A DNA stretch of 20,810 nt from a virus. Shown in pieces: positions 11,274 to 16,993 of this stretch (its first letter is position 1; each line of letters begins with the position of its first letter). The translations under genes and the position numbers were made by a program. The stretch is taken from positions 1 to 20,810 of IMG/VR virus record IMGVR_UViG_3300011116_000435; one strand, 5' to 3'. The notes beneath the pieces are model-generated. The model had not been told where the DNA came from. It ran no database searches and was given only the letters and a program-made list of their open reading frames with translations.

Positions 11274-11682
11274 CAGGTAACTCAGGCCACTTCTTATCAA
11301 GCACCATAATTGCAATAGCGGAATAGTTGAGTAAATCTATGAAGGAGTCTCGGAGTGACTCGTTAGAGGGAGCGACCTTGCTATCAAGGAGGTTATTGAT
11401 TCGAGCCATCTTGTCCCACATTCGCACCCTGAGTCCGTTGAGTGGGCCACCTGGACTGTGAGCGATGTTCTTTGGGCCGTAATCTTTATGCTTGCGTAGA
11501 AGCAGATTTCCTGCTGTGTCGAGGATTCTCCAGACATCTTTTACAAACTCCTCATCTACTTTCTTGCTGGCATCGGCTGGCAAGTTATCGTCCCAGCCTT
11601 GTAATCTATCGAGACTATTATCATCCCCATATCCATCAATAATCTGGCTGCCTCTTGGAGATCCTTTTTCTTGCTCACTCAC
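11260..11682 (-). CDS. Nmad1/DUF1599-like protein, 140 aa
   Basis: The core LLLRKHKDYGPKNI, GLRVRMWDKMARINNLL and NESLRDSFIDLLNYSAIAI, followed by KKWPEL, matches the domain described as nucleotide modification associated domain 1 (formerly DUF1599). That domain is known from phage genomes near DNA- or nucleotide-modifying genes. The helical, Asp/Glu/Asn/His-rich face suggests an all-alpha nucleotide hydrolase-like fold, but I am not certain of the reaction. The N-terminal 40 residues are acidic and low-complexity. The start is GTG 11682, overlapping the TOPRIM gene stop as GTGA with GGAGG 6 nt upstream. No modification enzyme is evident nearby. Confidence 0.75.
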   Translation of the reverse strand: MSEQEKGSPRGSQIIDGYGDDNSLDRLQGWDDNLPADASKKVDEEFVKDVWRILDTAGNLLLRKHKDYGPKNIAHSPGGPLNGLRVRMWDKMARINNLLDSKVAPSNESLRDSFIDLLNYSAIAIMVLDKKWPELPDASD

Positions 11683-12323
11683 TTCACTCCTCCTAATAGG
11701 GTTGATAACTCTTGTGGTCCGTGCTGTAAATAAAACTCATTGATATCCATACCAAGCGGTAAGTTTACTATCTGAGAGTTGATAACTTCAGACGCAACAC
11801 GCTTGGAAAACTCTGCTCCTGGGTTAGTCCCATCCTCTTTCAAATCATTATCGCCTACCACATAGACGGTATCAAACCCCGTCAATAACTTGGTGTAGTA
11901 CGGCTTCCACGCTGCCACTCCTGGCACTCCCACTGCTGGGATACCCAAGATGCCAGAAATAATCACTGCATCTAACTCACCCTCAGTAATCACAATATGT
12001 GATGAGTCTACCGCTACATCAACCACGTTATACAGGTGCAACTTCTGCCCTGTTGGTTGCCCATACTTAGGCTTGCCATCATCTAATCTTCTAAACTTTA
12101 CGCTGACTGCAATACCAAGAGCGGTGATATATGGAATGGATAGCCACCCAACAAACTGTTCGTGACCAGGGGCAGGATCCACAACGGTTCCCAACATAAA
12201 CTGGTCTGCAACATCTTTAGATATTCCACGTCCTTCGAGATACTTTAGCGTTGCCTCGTCTATGCTTTGACTGTAACGTGTGACCGCTTCCAGTAACAAT
12301 TTCGACTGCTCGTTTGACTGCAT
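11679..12323 (-). CDS. DNA primase, TOPRIM catalytic part, 214 aa
   Basis: This is the catalytic half of a DnaG-like primase that makes RNA primers for replication. N-terminal residues 23-45 (EATLKYLEGRGISKDVADQF) are the helical lead-in usual in phage primases. The TOPRIM domain spans about 105-185: VITEGELDA with Glu114, then GDNDLKEDG with Asp158 and Asp160 as metal ligands, followed by PGAEFSKRVASEV and GMDINEFYLQHG. The zinc domain is on the separate upstream gene, which this one overlaps by 107 nt. ATG 12323 has GGAG 7 nt upstream, so independent initiation is likely; joining the two would need a +1 shift. Confidence 0.85.
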   Translation of the reverse strand: MQSNEQSKLLLEAVTRYSQSIDEATLKYLEGRGISKDVADQFMLGTVVDPAPGHEQFVGWLSIPYITALGIAVSVKFRRLDDGKPKYGQPTGQKLHLYNVVDVAVDSSHIVITEGELDAVIISGILGIPAVGVPGVAAWKPYYTKLLTGFDTVYVVGDNDLKEDGTNPGAEFSKRVASEVINSQIVNLPLGMDINEFYLQHGPQELSTLLGGVK

Positions 12324-12594
12324 CTTTGAACTCCAAGTTCTCCTTCTCCATCACAATAGCGACAGATGACCCACCCTTACCACAGGTATGACAGTAATAT
12401 AAGTTGTCATACGTATTCATTACTGCACTACGCCTTGAGTCATCGTGGATACAACACTTGACACTAGCGCTCTTACCCTCTCTTACTTCCCCACCATAGT
12501 AGGAAACGATTACTGCTACGGGGATTGCGTCTGCATCAACGGAGCCTTTACTCCTCTTCGGACGAACCACCCTGGACCAGTCTTGTGCTGGCAT
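12217..12594 (-). CDS. DNA primase, CHC2-type zinc domain, 125 aa
   Basis: This small protein equals the N-terminal zinc domain of DnaG-type primases. C47-x2-H50 (KCCIHDD) and C68-x2-C71 (YYCHTCGKGG) form the CHC2-type zinc site, and GKGGSSVAIVMEKENLEFKD is the typical following segment. The region after about residue 100 overlaps the TOPRIM gene in another frame and may be a low-constraint tail. ATG 12594 follows AAAGGAG with 7 nt spacing; an upstream in-frame start at 12612 is possible. The first 79 nt overlap the preceding 58-residue gene. Its partner is the TOPRIM protein encoded downstream. Confidence 0.82.
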   Translation of the reverse strand: MPAQDWSRVVRPKRSKGSVDADAIPVAVIVSYYGGEVREGKSASVKCCIHDDSRRSAVMNTYDNLYYCHTCGKGGSSVAIVMEKENLEFKDAVKRAVEIVTGSGHTLQSKHRRGNAKVSRRTWNI

Positions 12595-12692
12595 CCGCAG
12601 TCTCCTTTGCAATAGCCGTGTAGTTCTTCTGACTTCTCATACTTTCCTTGTGAGTTGAAGTCACCACCCACACTGCAGTCATTGCAGATCAT
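12516..12692 (-). CDS. Zinc-knuckle small protein, 58 aa
   Basis: C3-x2-C6 (MICNDCSVGGD), then H25, C28, C32, C34 and H36 (ELHGYCKGDCGCQHKTGPGW) give ample ligands for a zinc site. The layout of an N-terminal C-x2-C and a distal H-x2-C/C-x-C-x-H followed by KTGPGW is one I associate with small actinophage proteins near primase and helicase genes (recollection, not a search). The start shares bases with the preceding stop (ATGA). The 3' part overlaps the primase zinc gene by 79 nt. A role as a replication accessory is inferred from position. Confidence 0.65.
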   Translation of the reverse strand: MICNDCSVGGDFNSQGKYEKSEELHGYCKGDCGCQHKTGPGWFVRRGVKAPLMQTQSP

Positions 12693-12841
12693 TCTGCTTT
12701 CTTCTTTCGCTTAGGTTTTACATCAAGTGCTTCTTCCCTAACCTCTTCTTGTTCTTCAACTGCAGTCGGTTCTTCTGGAACAACTACCTCTGGTGTATTC
12801 CAACCTTCACTACTTGTTATCTGTCCTTGTGGTACTGGCAT
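12689..12841 (-). CDS. Small charged protein, 50 aa
   Basis: A short protein with an acidic middle (VVPEEPTAVEEQEEVREEA) and a basic end (KPKRKKKAE), probably disordered. No metal ligands. ATG 12841 follows AAAGGA by 6 nt and lies inside the last 32 nt of the resolvase-like gene; its stop overlaps the next ATG. The charge pattern resembles flexible tails that bind single-stranded-DNA-binding proteins or replisome parts, but this is only an analogy. Confidence 0.6.
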   Translation of the reverse strand: MPVPQGQITSSEGWNTPEVVVPEEPTAVEEQEEVREEALDVKPKRKKKAE

Positions 12842-13193
12842 TGCTTGTCCTTTCTACTAACCATTGATCTAAGTCTTGGATTACCCAAGCCTTCTCTACT
12901 CCGTGTTGTCTGCGTTTGACTATAACGAAGGCAGGAGGAGTCGCAACCATCCCCCGTGCCTTCGCATAGTTCTTTGCTTCTACCTGTGCTTCGTCCCAGA
13001 AGGCAGGAAGATTCAGTGACTTGCGGTTCTTACACTCTAGAATATAGGTCTGACCTGCGATTATGGTAACGATGTCACCTTCGTCATTAGAGCCAGCCTT
13101 AGCAAGCCTTTCAGCAAAGTGACCTAGTTTGCGTAGATACTTCATCACATCGGTTTCAAACTTGGAACCTTTGACTTTGTTGTAACTACTCAA
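12810..13193 (-). CDS. Holliday-junction-resolvase-like nuclease, 127 aa
   Basis: Has the PD-(D/E)XK pattern of archaeal-type Holliday junction resolvases and VRR-type nucleases: E13 in GSKFETDVMKYLRKLG, D40 in NDEGDIVTI, then E53-C-K55 in YILECKNRK. It lacks a fused domain, so DNA-junction or flap cleavage in recombination-linked replication is the likely role. The start is TTG 13193, overlapping the helicase stop as TTGA with AGGTGA upstream; no ATG fits. It follows the helicase and precedes the small charged gene, inside the replication cluster. A general nuclease is the alternative. Confidence 0.8.
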   Translation of the reverse strand: MSSYNKVKGSKFETDVMKYLRKLGHFAERLAKAGSNDEGDIVTIIAGQTYILECKNRKSLNLPAFWDEAQVEAKNYAKARGMVATPPAFVIVKRRQHGVEKAWVIQDLDQWLVERTSNASTTRTDNK

Positions 13194-14029
13194 TGTGTCA
13201 CCTGTAAGTTCTGATGTAAGTACGCCCGTCCTTGAGAGTCAGCATCACCTATCTGACACGCACCAAAGTTTGTAAATAGTGTTGCCCACCGTGAAGCATC
13301 AGCATAGTGAGGTCCAAACCGATTCTTCACGGCAGCAACCCGAAGCATTCCTTGGGAGGGGTCATAACCAAGGGTCAGAATGATGGCAGGTAATTGACTT
13401 ACCTTTCCGTGTATGGCACGACGAGGAGGGGGCATCGTGGGAGATCCATACTCACTCTGTTCTGATACGTGATGAAGCACTAGCACACAGGCTTCGGTCT
13501 TGCGTGCCATATCGTGTAACTCCATCATAATTGCACGTAGTCCAGCCCATTCATTATCTGTTTCGGCTGCTACATTCATTAGGTTATCTATCACTATAAG
13601 TTCAGGTGCAATTCCGTACAGTTCGATATACGCCTTTATCTCCATCTCGATATCATCGAGTGACGGACTGGAGTCAAAGACCCACTGTATGTTCTGCATC
13701 TTAGAAAGGTACTCTTGGTAGTGACGTGGATTCTTTTGTAGATTAGTTTCAACTGTCAGTTGTGAATGACCTGACAGATGAGCAGCAGTACGGATCATTA
13801 CAGTTGCAGTATCTGTATCTGCTGAGAAGAAGAGTGTTGGGATGTTGGCCTTTATCGCATAGACCAAAGCAAACATAGACTTACCTGCATTGGGTGCAGC
13901 AGCAACCATACAGACTTGTCCTCGTCTGAACTTTACATTGACATCAGTGGAGACAAGAGATTTCCATACATCGGGTAGGGGCGTAGCCTTGACGTTCGTG
14001 GATTGCCACGCACGAGAAAGTCTAAGCAC
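13190..14029 (-). CDS. RecA-fold/DnaB-like replicative ATPase, 279 aa
   Basis: A hexameric-helicase-type ATPase. Walker A is AAPNAGKS (residues 44-51), Walker B is PELIVIDNL (142-150) and VLVLHHVSE (182-190) is the motif 3 region with a sensor His pair. RRAIHGKVSQLPAIILTL then VKNRFGP form the later motifs of KaiC/DnaB-family proteins. It is short compared with full DnaB (about 450 aa), lacking the N-terminal primase-binding domain, and resembles the compact helicases or RadA-like ATPases of actinophages. The start is GTG 14029, overlapping WhiB by 8 nt. Together with the two primase genes it makes the priming and unwinding machinery. No DNA polymerase is in the window. Confidence 0.83.
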   Translation of the reverse strand: MLRLSRAWQSTNVKATPLPDVWKSLVSTDVNVKFRRGQVCMVAAAPNAGKSMFALVYAIKANIPTLFFSADTDTATVMIRTAAHLSGHSQLTVETNLQKNPRHYQEYLSKMQNIQWVFDSSPSLDDIEMEIKAYIELYGIAPELIVIDNLMNVAAETDNEWAGLRAIMMELHDMARKTEACVLVLHHVSEQSEYGSPTMPPPRRAIHGKVSQLPAIILTLGYDPSQGMLRVAAVKNRFGPHYADASRWATLFTNFGACQIGDADSQGRAYLHQNLQVTH

Positions 14030-14303
14030 TTCTCTCTTCCCTCTTTTCTGGTGGTGGTAAAACTATCCCAAGTTTTCTTCTTATTGTTTGACGCTGACGA
14101 GCAGTGAGTCCTCCCCACATACCGTAGCGTTCTTTATTGATTCCCCATTCAGCGCATTCAGTTCGGTGACGACAGTTTCCACAGATACGTTTAGCGAGAT
14201 TGACGTTCTCGTTTTTTCCGTAACCAGATAGATCTTCTGGGAACCAGTAGTCGCCATCAACTTCCGCACAGAGAGGACTTTCGTACTCTCGTGGGTCGCG
14301 CAC
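14022..14303 (-). CDS. WhiB-family Fe-S regulator, 93 aa
   Basis: Four cysteines with WhiB spacing: C12, C41-x2-C44 and C50 (CGNCRHRTEC) bind a [4Fe-4S] cluster; GMWGG (61-65) and a basic C-terminal helix (LTARQRQTIRRKLG) are the turn and DNA-binding region. WhiB proteins occur only in actinobacteria and their phages, so they identify the host. Family members bind sigma factor region 4 and alter host transcription. The start is uncertain: GTG 14303 lies just after the upstream stop but has a weak ribosome site, and the frame is open to 14393. All four ligands are included either way. It lies upstream of the helicase in the replication operon. Confidence 0.87.
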   Translation of the reverse strand: MRDPREYESPLCAEVDGDYWFPEDLSGYGKNENVNLAKRICGNCRHRTECAEWGINKERYGMWGGLTARQRQTIRRKLGIVLPPPEKREERSA

Positions 14304-14307
14304 TTGG

Positions 14308-14673
14308 TTATCGAACCCAGATTGCGTCGCACTTGTCAGGTGTGCCTTTAGGTGAAGCACACATCCAAGCCTTCCAAGGTCCTTTCGCGCCATTGCCAGT
14401 ACGGAATGACATCTGTCCGTGCTTGCATTCAGGTGTCTGTCCTTCGACTACCTGGGGTTTTGCTGGTGCTGGTGTAAATCCACCAGATGATACGGGCGCA
14501 GCAGAACGAGCGCCTGAGAATGCTTGACTAACGCTTCCAATGAGGGCGGAAAAGTCTTGCGCTGCGGTGAGCAGTGCTTCTAGTTCCTCCTTGTTTGCAG
14601 CGTAGAGATTGATAAGAGTTCCATCTGGTGATTTGAAATTCACTTGGAACTTGGTTGATTCACTTGCAGCCAC
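14308..14673 (-). CDS. Zinc-ribbon protein with disordered linker, 121 aa
   Basis: Residues 1-60 look like a small domain (TKFQVNFKSPDGTLINLYA, then a helix EELEALLTAAQDFSALIG). A Pro/Ala/Ser linker (about 54-80) leads to a C-terminal knuckle with C83-x-H85, C105 and C115 (ECKHGQMSF, then WKAWMCASPKG and KCDAIWV). This C-terminal piece resembles the topoisomerase/primase zinc ribbons that bind DNA. The start is GTG 14673 with GGAGG 6 nt upstream, sharing one base with the preceding stop. A single-strand-DNA-binding or nuclease-partner role is plausible from position beside the Cas4-like nuclease, but is not shown. Confidence 0.75.
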   Translation of the reverse strand: MAASESTKFQVNFKSPDGTLINLYAANKEELEALLTAAQDFSALIGSVSQAFSGARSAAPVSSGGFTPAPAKPQVVEGQTPECKHGQMSFRTGNGAKGPWKAWMCASPKGTPDKCDAIWVR

Positions 14674-15635
14674 TATTTACCTCCAGTATGTTTGACAGAA
14701 AGGCGCAGACTTTCTTTGCCTTCGATTGTAGGAACGAAGCCCAGAAGTTCTTGAACTAATTCCTTATTCACTTGTTTGGCACCAGCCACAGCAGACCAAC
14801 GAACCTCTACTCCTGTGTCTGTTACACCGACTACTCCAGATAGTTCTTCTTTCAAAAACTCTTTCTGTGCAGTCAATTCTTTTATTTGGTTATCTAATTG
14901 CAGATAAGTCAGCGCTTTGGTTGAGGCTTGCTTATCTTGGATCAACGGTAATTCAGTTTTTGTACGTTCTTTTTTTAGACCAACGCATCCCATCTCACCA
15001 GATGCGTCGTAGTATTTACAATAGAACTTACAGTAACTCTCATCCTTTTCTGGTTCTGGTGGAGTCTGTGACTCTTTGACACCAGCCAACCAAGATAGGG
15101 CTTCAAGCGCAATGGAAGAATCGTACTTCTCTGAGTGGACCTTTACATCGCGCTCGTCACCGTCTCGTGGAATAGCCACAAGATGCACATTGTGGACCTT
15201 CCCCAATCCACTTTGTTCTATGAGGTATCCGTAAGTATGAACTTGCCAGCGTTGTTGCTGGCTTGGAAAATAGGCAAGGTTCTTTACCTTGACAGTCTTC
15301 CAATCAACTACATCTCCAGAACCTGGGATGTAGAGATCTACGTGTGCTTTCATTCCGTTATGTTCAACGGTCTGCTCTATCAAAACTTCTTTGTTATCTT
15401 CTAGCGCTTTCTCAATAGCACCGTGAATGGCTGTACCCATAATGGCAGCCAACTTCATCTCATTCTCATTGGTCTCTGGCTGGTTATTCAACTTGTACCA
15501 GACCTTACGACGGCAACCACCTAACTCTGATGGTCCTATCTGAACCTGAGTAGAACGTGGTCGGTTATTCTCGCGCTCGTGTAAAGCCTTGATTAGTAGT
15601 TCTTTTGGATCTATCGCCACCGTGCTTTTTCCCAT
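14673..15635 (-). CDS. Cas4/RecB-like Fe-S exonuclease, 320 aa
   Basis: A PD-(D/E)XK nuclease of the Cas4/RecB type. Core residues: GTAIHGAIEKAL (residues 67-78, H71 and E74), HVDLYIPG with D100, DVVDWKTVK with D111 and K113, and RWQVHTYGYL with Gln131 and Tyr135 as motif 4. C41 (GGCRRK) plus C202, C206 and C217 (YCKFYCKYYD, then GEMGC) would hold an Fe-S cluster. It probably trims DNA ends with 5'-3' polarity during recombination or replication. The C-terminal 100 residues form a coiled helix (LQLDNQIKELTAQKEFL). ATG 15635 lies inside the last 25 nt of the previous gene with no clear ribosome site; GTG near 15620 is an alternative. Confidence 0.87.
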   Translation of the reverse strand: MGKSTVAIDPKELLIKALHERENNRPRSTQVQIGPSELGGCRRKVWYKLNNQPETNENEMKLAAIMGTAIHGAIEKALEDNKEVLIEQTVEHNGMKAHVDLYIPGSGDVVDWKTVKVKNLAYFPSQQQRWQVHTYGYLIEQSGLGKVHNVHLVAIPRDGDERDVKVHSEKYDSSIALEALSWLAGVKESQTPPEPEKDESYCKFYCKYYDASGEMGCVGLKKERTKTELPLIQDKQASTKALTYLQLDNQIKELTAQKEFLKEELSGVVGVTDTGVEVRWSAVAGAKQVNKELVQELLGFVPTIEGKESLRLSVKHTGGK

Positions 15636-15799
15636 CGTGTAATTGTAATGTTAAAGAATAGCAGGTCTAACTGACAAATTCTAGCCATTATCACAAACGG
15701 TGTTGATTCATATTCGTGGTAGTAGTTGATACCTAAGCCCCAATTTTGCAGGCTATTAGCATTAAAATATACAGTCCAATGCGACCAGTCTTGCCTCAT
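15611..15799 (-). CDS. Small hydrophobic/aromatic protein, 62 aa
   Basis: A 62-residue protein with many aromatic residues (SHWTVYFNANSLQNWGLGIN, then YYHEYESTPFVIMARICQ) and a strand-rich C-terminal part (LDLLFFNITITRWEK). This beta-type pattern without charge clusters suggests a small folded beta domain, not a membrane segment. I recall like-sized sequences beside nucleases in actinophages but have no function for them. ATG 15799 overlaps the preceding stop as ATGA. Its end overlaps the nuclease start by 25 nt. Confidence 0.7.
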   Translation of the reverse strand: MRQDWSHWTVYFNANSLQNWGLGINYYHEYESTPFVIMARICQLDLLFFNITITRWEKARWR

Positions 15800-16362
15800 C
15801 CCAACTCCTTCATCTGAGTAACCAACTGTATTGGAGGACAAGTATTGATGTCCAGCATTGAAGCAATCTGAACGGCTTTCTCGGCGTGTTGCTCTACATT
15901 ACCAATAGTGAGACGACCCATACGATCATAAAGATAACCGAGAGCATAAGCACCGCCACTGCCGATTCCATAAATACCGCCATCACTCTTGATGAACGAC
16001 AGGTCCGTCGCGATATGGAATACATTCCCATCAAACGCGACAATGTAGTCGAATCCTGATTCCTTATCCTTCGACGCTTCATACGGGTCATATCCATTCT
16101 CTTTGAATGCCGTGAGTATTGACGGCATTACTTTCTTACCCATCCACTGGACGGGATCTGCTCCTTTGTAGGTGGGCGGAGTCCAGTTATAGGCGAGGAT
16201 ATCTCCTGGCCTAGCATCTCCGACAAGACCTAGTAGATACTTGCTCACGTGAATAATCTTGGGAGTGGAACTACTAATAGTTCGCAGGTTATCTTCAGTT
16301 ATCTGACTATCTGCTGCTAGAACTGCTCTGTCTTCTAGTTCTATCGCTACGAGTGTGGTCAC
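15796..16362 (-). CDS. Proteasome/HslV-fold Ntn hydrolase, 188 aa
   Basis: A self-compartmentalising-peptidase fold. The start GTG at 16362 is followed directly by Thr (TTLVAIELED), so removing the initiator Met exposes Thr1 as nucleophile without a propeptide. Asp17 (LAADSQIT), a Lys at position 34 (TPKII) and GIGSGGAYALG match the Thr1, Asp17, Lys33 and GSGG residues of HslV and proteasome beta subunits. The length is close to HslV (about 175 aa). Upstream the frame stays open to 16629, but that extension crosses hairpins and an opposite gene and is rejected. No partner ATPase gene is visible. It heads the leftward replication operon; leaderless translation is possible. Confidence 0.85.
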   Translation of the reverse strand: MTTLVAIELEDRAVLAADSQITEDNLRTISSSTPKIIHVSKYLLGLVGDARPGDILAYNWTPPTYKGADPVQWMGKKVMPSILTAFKENGYDPYEASKDKESGFDYIVAFDGNVFHIATDLSFIKSDGGIYGIGSGGAYALGYLYDRMGRLTIGNVEQHAEKAVQIASMLDINTCPPIQLVTQMKELG

Positions 16363-16388
16363 TGGATAATGGTAATGGAAGATACGGC

Positions 16389-16406
16389 GTGTCGCGCCAG
16401 CGACAC
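16389..16406. other. 7-bp hairpin in the divergent intergenic region
   Basis: GTGTCGC (16389-16395), loop GCCA, GCGACAC (16400-16406). It is perfectly paired on either strand and lies 27 nt upstream of the peptidase GTG on the minus strand, and 13 nt upstream of the possible rightward -10 at 16420-16425. It could be an operator dyad or an RNA hairpin. Confidence 0.4.
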
Positions 16407-16419
16407 TCTGGTGGATTAT

Positions 16420-16425
16420 TACAAT
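16420..16425 (+). promoter_or_regulatory. Possible -10 box for the lone zinc-ribbon gene
   Basis: TACAAT matches TATAAT at five of six positions and lies 80 nt upstream of the GTG at 16505. No hexamer resembling TTGACA is found 16-18 nt upstream, so support is limited. An RNA started near 16432 would carry the whole hairpin block as its leader. Confidence 0.3.
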
Positions 16426-16445
16426 ATGAGCCGAAGGCGAATAAA

Positions 16446-16500
16446 CGGCACCTGGCGGTGCCGAGGCCGAAGGCCGAGAGGCGACCGACCTCAAGGAGGG
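16446..16500 (+). repeat. GC-rich double-hairpin element upstream of a zinc-ribbon gene
   Basis: CGGCACC/GGTGCCG (16446-16463, loop TGGC), GGCC/GGCC (16465-16475, loop GAA) and GAGG/CCTC (16478-16492) are followed by AGGAGG. GCGACC (16481-16486) lies in the last loop, the same order, hairpin-hairpin-GCGACC-AGGAG, as in 4510-4565. The third stem ends 1 nt from the ribosome site, so pairing could control access to it. Whether this is a transcribed regulatory leader or a small mobile palindromic element is open. Confidence 0.55.
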
Positions 16501-16504
16501 AGCC

Positions 16505-16744
16505 GTGCAGAGAATGTGGTTCCGTCTACTTCGGCTGCTGAAATATACACCGCTTCCACCCATCATTGCTGCTGACCTACGCACTCTTGGTCCAGTCCAC
16601 GCCTGTTCTTGTGGTTGCACTATCTTCAATATCTTTGCACAGTTTGATGACTATGAGATTGCGTGGTGGGCATTGGATGGTCAATGTGCAAACTGTGGCA
16701 ACTTAGTCAAGGTTCCCTGTCCAGTAGATAAGCAGGAAATTTAG
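16505..16744 (+). CDS. Lone zinc-ribbon protein, 79 aa
   Basis: The only plus-strand gene right of 9717. Ligands are C34, C36 and C38 (VHACSCGCTI) and C61-x2-C64 (QCANCGNLV), a zinc ribbon around a beta segment (FNIFAQFDDYEIAWWALDG), ending PCPVDKQEI. Other frames over this stretch are shadows. The start is GTG 16505, 5 nt after AAGGAGG. It lies between two leftward operons and right after a hairpin-rich leader, so it is probably transcribed alone. I recall similar single zinc-ribbon genes in actinophages with no known function; DNA- or protein-binding is inferred. Confidence 0.75.
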   Translation: MQRMWFRLLRLLKYTPLPPIIAADLRTLGPVHACSCGCTIFNIFAQFDDYEIAWWALDGQCANCGNLVKVPCPVDKQEI

Positions 16745-16752
16745 GCAACAAA

Positions 16753-16791
16753 AAAGAGGCCCCATCACCTTTCGGTGACAGGGCCATTGCC
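16753..16791 (-). terminator. Intrinsic terminator of the lysis/late operon
   Basis: Read on the minus strand, GGCCC-TG-TCACC-GAAA-GGTGA-TG-GGGCC folds into a stem with a GNRA loop, followed by TCTTTTTT. Stem arms lie at 16758-16762 and 16781-16785 (outer) and 16765-16769 and 16774-16778 (inner), with the T-run corresponding to the A-run at 16749-16755. This is a textbook Rho-independent terminator for leftward transcription, 17 nt after the holin stop. It also isolates the plus-strand gene ending at 16744. Confidence 0.9.
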
Positions 16792-16807
16792 TCGCGCTAT
16801 CTACAAA

Positions 16808-16993
16808 CTACTCTGCTCCGCGACCAAATTCTTTAGCCGTTGGATCGAGCCACTTGAGTACTGGACCTAAGAAGCCAGCAAGTGCTGCTGCTCCAAGGGT
16901 CTTTACATCAGTTTCTCCTGCTAGGTAAAGTGCAATAGCAGCGGAGGCTGCAGCACGAAACCACGTAAGCGATACTTGCTTGAGTGTTTCCAT
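16808..16993 (-). CDS. Holin (probable), 61 aa
   Basis: Two hydrophobic segments, about residues 10-25 (FRAAASAAIALYLAGE) and 30-47 (VKTLGAAALAGFLGPVLKWL), are separated by a short polar turn with charged ends (DPTAKEFGRGAE). This fits a small two-span holin that opens the membrane for endolysin release. Its place directly after the M15 peptidase and at the end of the late operon fits as well. The frame is open to 17038, but ATG 16993 overlaps the endolysin stop as TAATG and gives the usual short N-terminus. A terminator follows immediately. Confidence 0.75.
   Translation of the reverse strand: METLKQVSLTWFRAAASAAIALYLAGETDVKTLGAAALAGFLGPVLKWLDPTAKEFGRGAE

Noticed and set aside
16353-16575. 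Plus-strand Arg-rich frames across the intergenic region (16353-16541 and 16369-16575)
   Set aside because: Their apparent coding comes from GC-rich hairpins; they overlap the real gene at 16505 in other frames and lack ribosome sites.
16363-16629. N-terminal extension of the proteasome-like frame to 16629
   Set aside because: It would bury the Thr1 nucleophile, crosses three hairpins and runs antisense through the zinc-ribbon gene. The GTG right before Thr-Thr-Leu is a much better start.
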